Shown: in pieces, positions 39,879-40,184 of the stretch
Layout: each line of letters begins with the position of its first letter
Numbering within the stretch: position 1 is the stretch's first letter
Source of the DNA: QQWI01 sp964522015
GTDB lineage: Bacteria; Bacillota; Clostridia; Peptostreptococcales; Acidaminobacteraceae
Assembly (NCBI GenBank): GCA_964522015.1
Contig: CAZFST010000034.1
Coordinates: 1-40,184, forward strand
Direction of reading: 5' to 3'
DNA length: 40,184 bases
Position numbers and translations under genes: made by a program
The notes under the pieces: model-generated
What the model was told of the DNA's origin: nothing
What the model saw: only the letters and a program-made list of their open reading frames with translations
Database searches by the model: none

Positions 39879-40184
39879 ATGAAAATATTTTTGACGGCTA
39901 AACCCAGAACGGGGAAATCGACTGCTATAAAAAAGATAGTATCTGAGATTGGTAAAGACAAATGTGTGGGTTTCATTACAGAGGAAATCAAAGAAGATTT
40001 TAAAAGGGTAGGCTTTAAAATAATGACATTGGATGGTCGAGAAGGTGTTTTAGCATCAACAACGATGATAAGTGATATTAGATTAAGTCGGTATGGTATT
40101 GATTTAAAAATATTTGAAGATCTATGTATATTGTCATCCGTCAAATTAGAAGCACCAGGACTCAACACATTATATGATCCAAAT
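39879..40184 (+). CDS. THEP1-like nucleoside-triphosphatase, cut by window end
   Basis: The first 102 residues of a P-loop NTPase. The Walker A motif is AKPRTGKST at residues 7-15, followed by the family signature GFITEEIKEDFKRVGFKIMT and DGREGVLAS. These match the THEP1/NTPase_1 family, small enzymes that hydrolyse nucleoside triphosphates and are also found as kinases. The usual length is about 170-190 residues, so roughly half lies outside the window. GTCAGGAGAA gives a ribosome site at nine bases from the ATG. It is AT-rich like the rest of this end and its biological role is not settled. Confidence 0.8.
   Translation, partial: MKIFLTAKPRTGKSTAIKKIVSEIGKDKCVGFITEEIKEDFKRVGFKIMTLDGREGVLASTTMISDIRLSRYGIDLKIFEDLCILSSVKLEAPGLNTLYDPN

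Overview
The window looks like chromosomal DNA of a low- to mid-GC, Gram-positive anaerobe of the Bacillota, most likely class Clostridia. The evidence is strong AGGAGG-type ribosome sites, GTG and TTG starts, a KdpD/KdpE-like pair, a TipAS-type MerR regulator, an ECF sigma/anti-sigma (zf-HC2 + DUF4349) pair, a sortase with its surface substrate, and a PolA with no visible proofreading acid motif. The genus cannot be fixed from sequence alone. No complete transposon, phage or CRISPR array is visible.

Region 1 (1-8.6 kb) holds cysE, a DUF454/methyltransferase pair on the minus strand, a very large GNAT fusion protein, a MerR-TipAS regulator with a typical 19-bp-spacer promoter, and a chemoreceptor. 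A family of 64-bp palindromic elements (GACTCAGGGGGACGTGCACC... ends) sits between genes here and continues to 17.1 kb, then stops.

Region 2 (8.7-14.5 kb) is a potassium-uptake locus: a shortened KdpD-like kinase, a KdpE-like regulator, two separate TrkA-type NAD-binding proteins (one without the C-domain), an unlisted 36-residue membrane peptide, TrkH, and an exported OB-like protein whose start overlaps the end of trkH.

Region 3 (14.5-17.1 kb) is AT-rich and looks like an undescribed RRNPP-type peptide-signalling cassette. A minus-strand XRE regulator with a helical C-terminal half faces a 40-codon exported pro-peptide gene across 74 bp. A secreted 283-residue protein and a membrane-anchored 151-residue protein follow.

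Region 4 (17.1-26.2 kb) has a four-gene minus-strand operon (receiver-histidine kinase, two TPR membrane proteins, an exported protein), a divergent multi-PAS hybrid kinase, and tRNA-Leu(CAA).

Region 5 (26.4-31.6 kb) holds a Nudix-like protein without the Nudix box, an ECF sigma factor with a likely self-recognised promoter, its anti-sigma factor, a DUF3494 ice-binding-type surface protein ending in an LPITA sorting signal, and a class D-like sortase interrupted by an in-frame TAA.

Region 6 (31.7-35.5 kb) is core: polA, coaE and tRNA-Leu(GAG) with a textbook promoter. Region 7 (35.5-40.2 kb), downstream of that tRNA, is AT-rich accessory DNA: an OLD-like ATPase overlapping a putative PD-(D/E)XK protein (candidate defence pair), a DUF4236 gene flanked by degenerate copies of a roughly 300-bp repeat, and the start of a THEP1-like NTPase cut by the window end.
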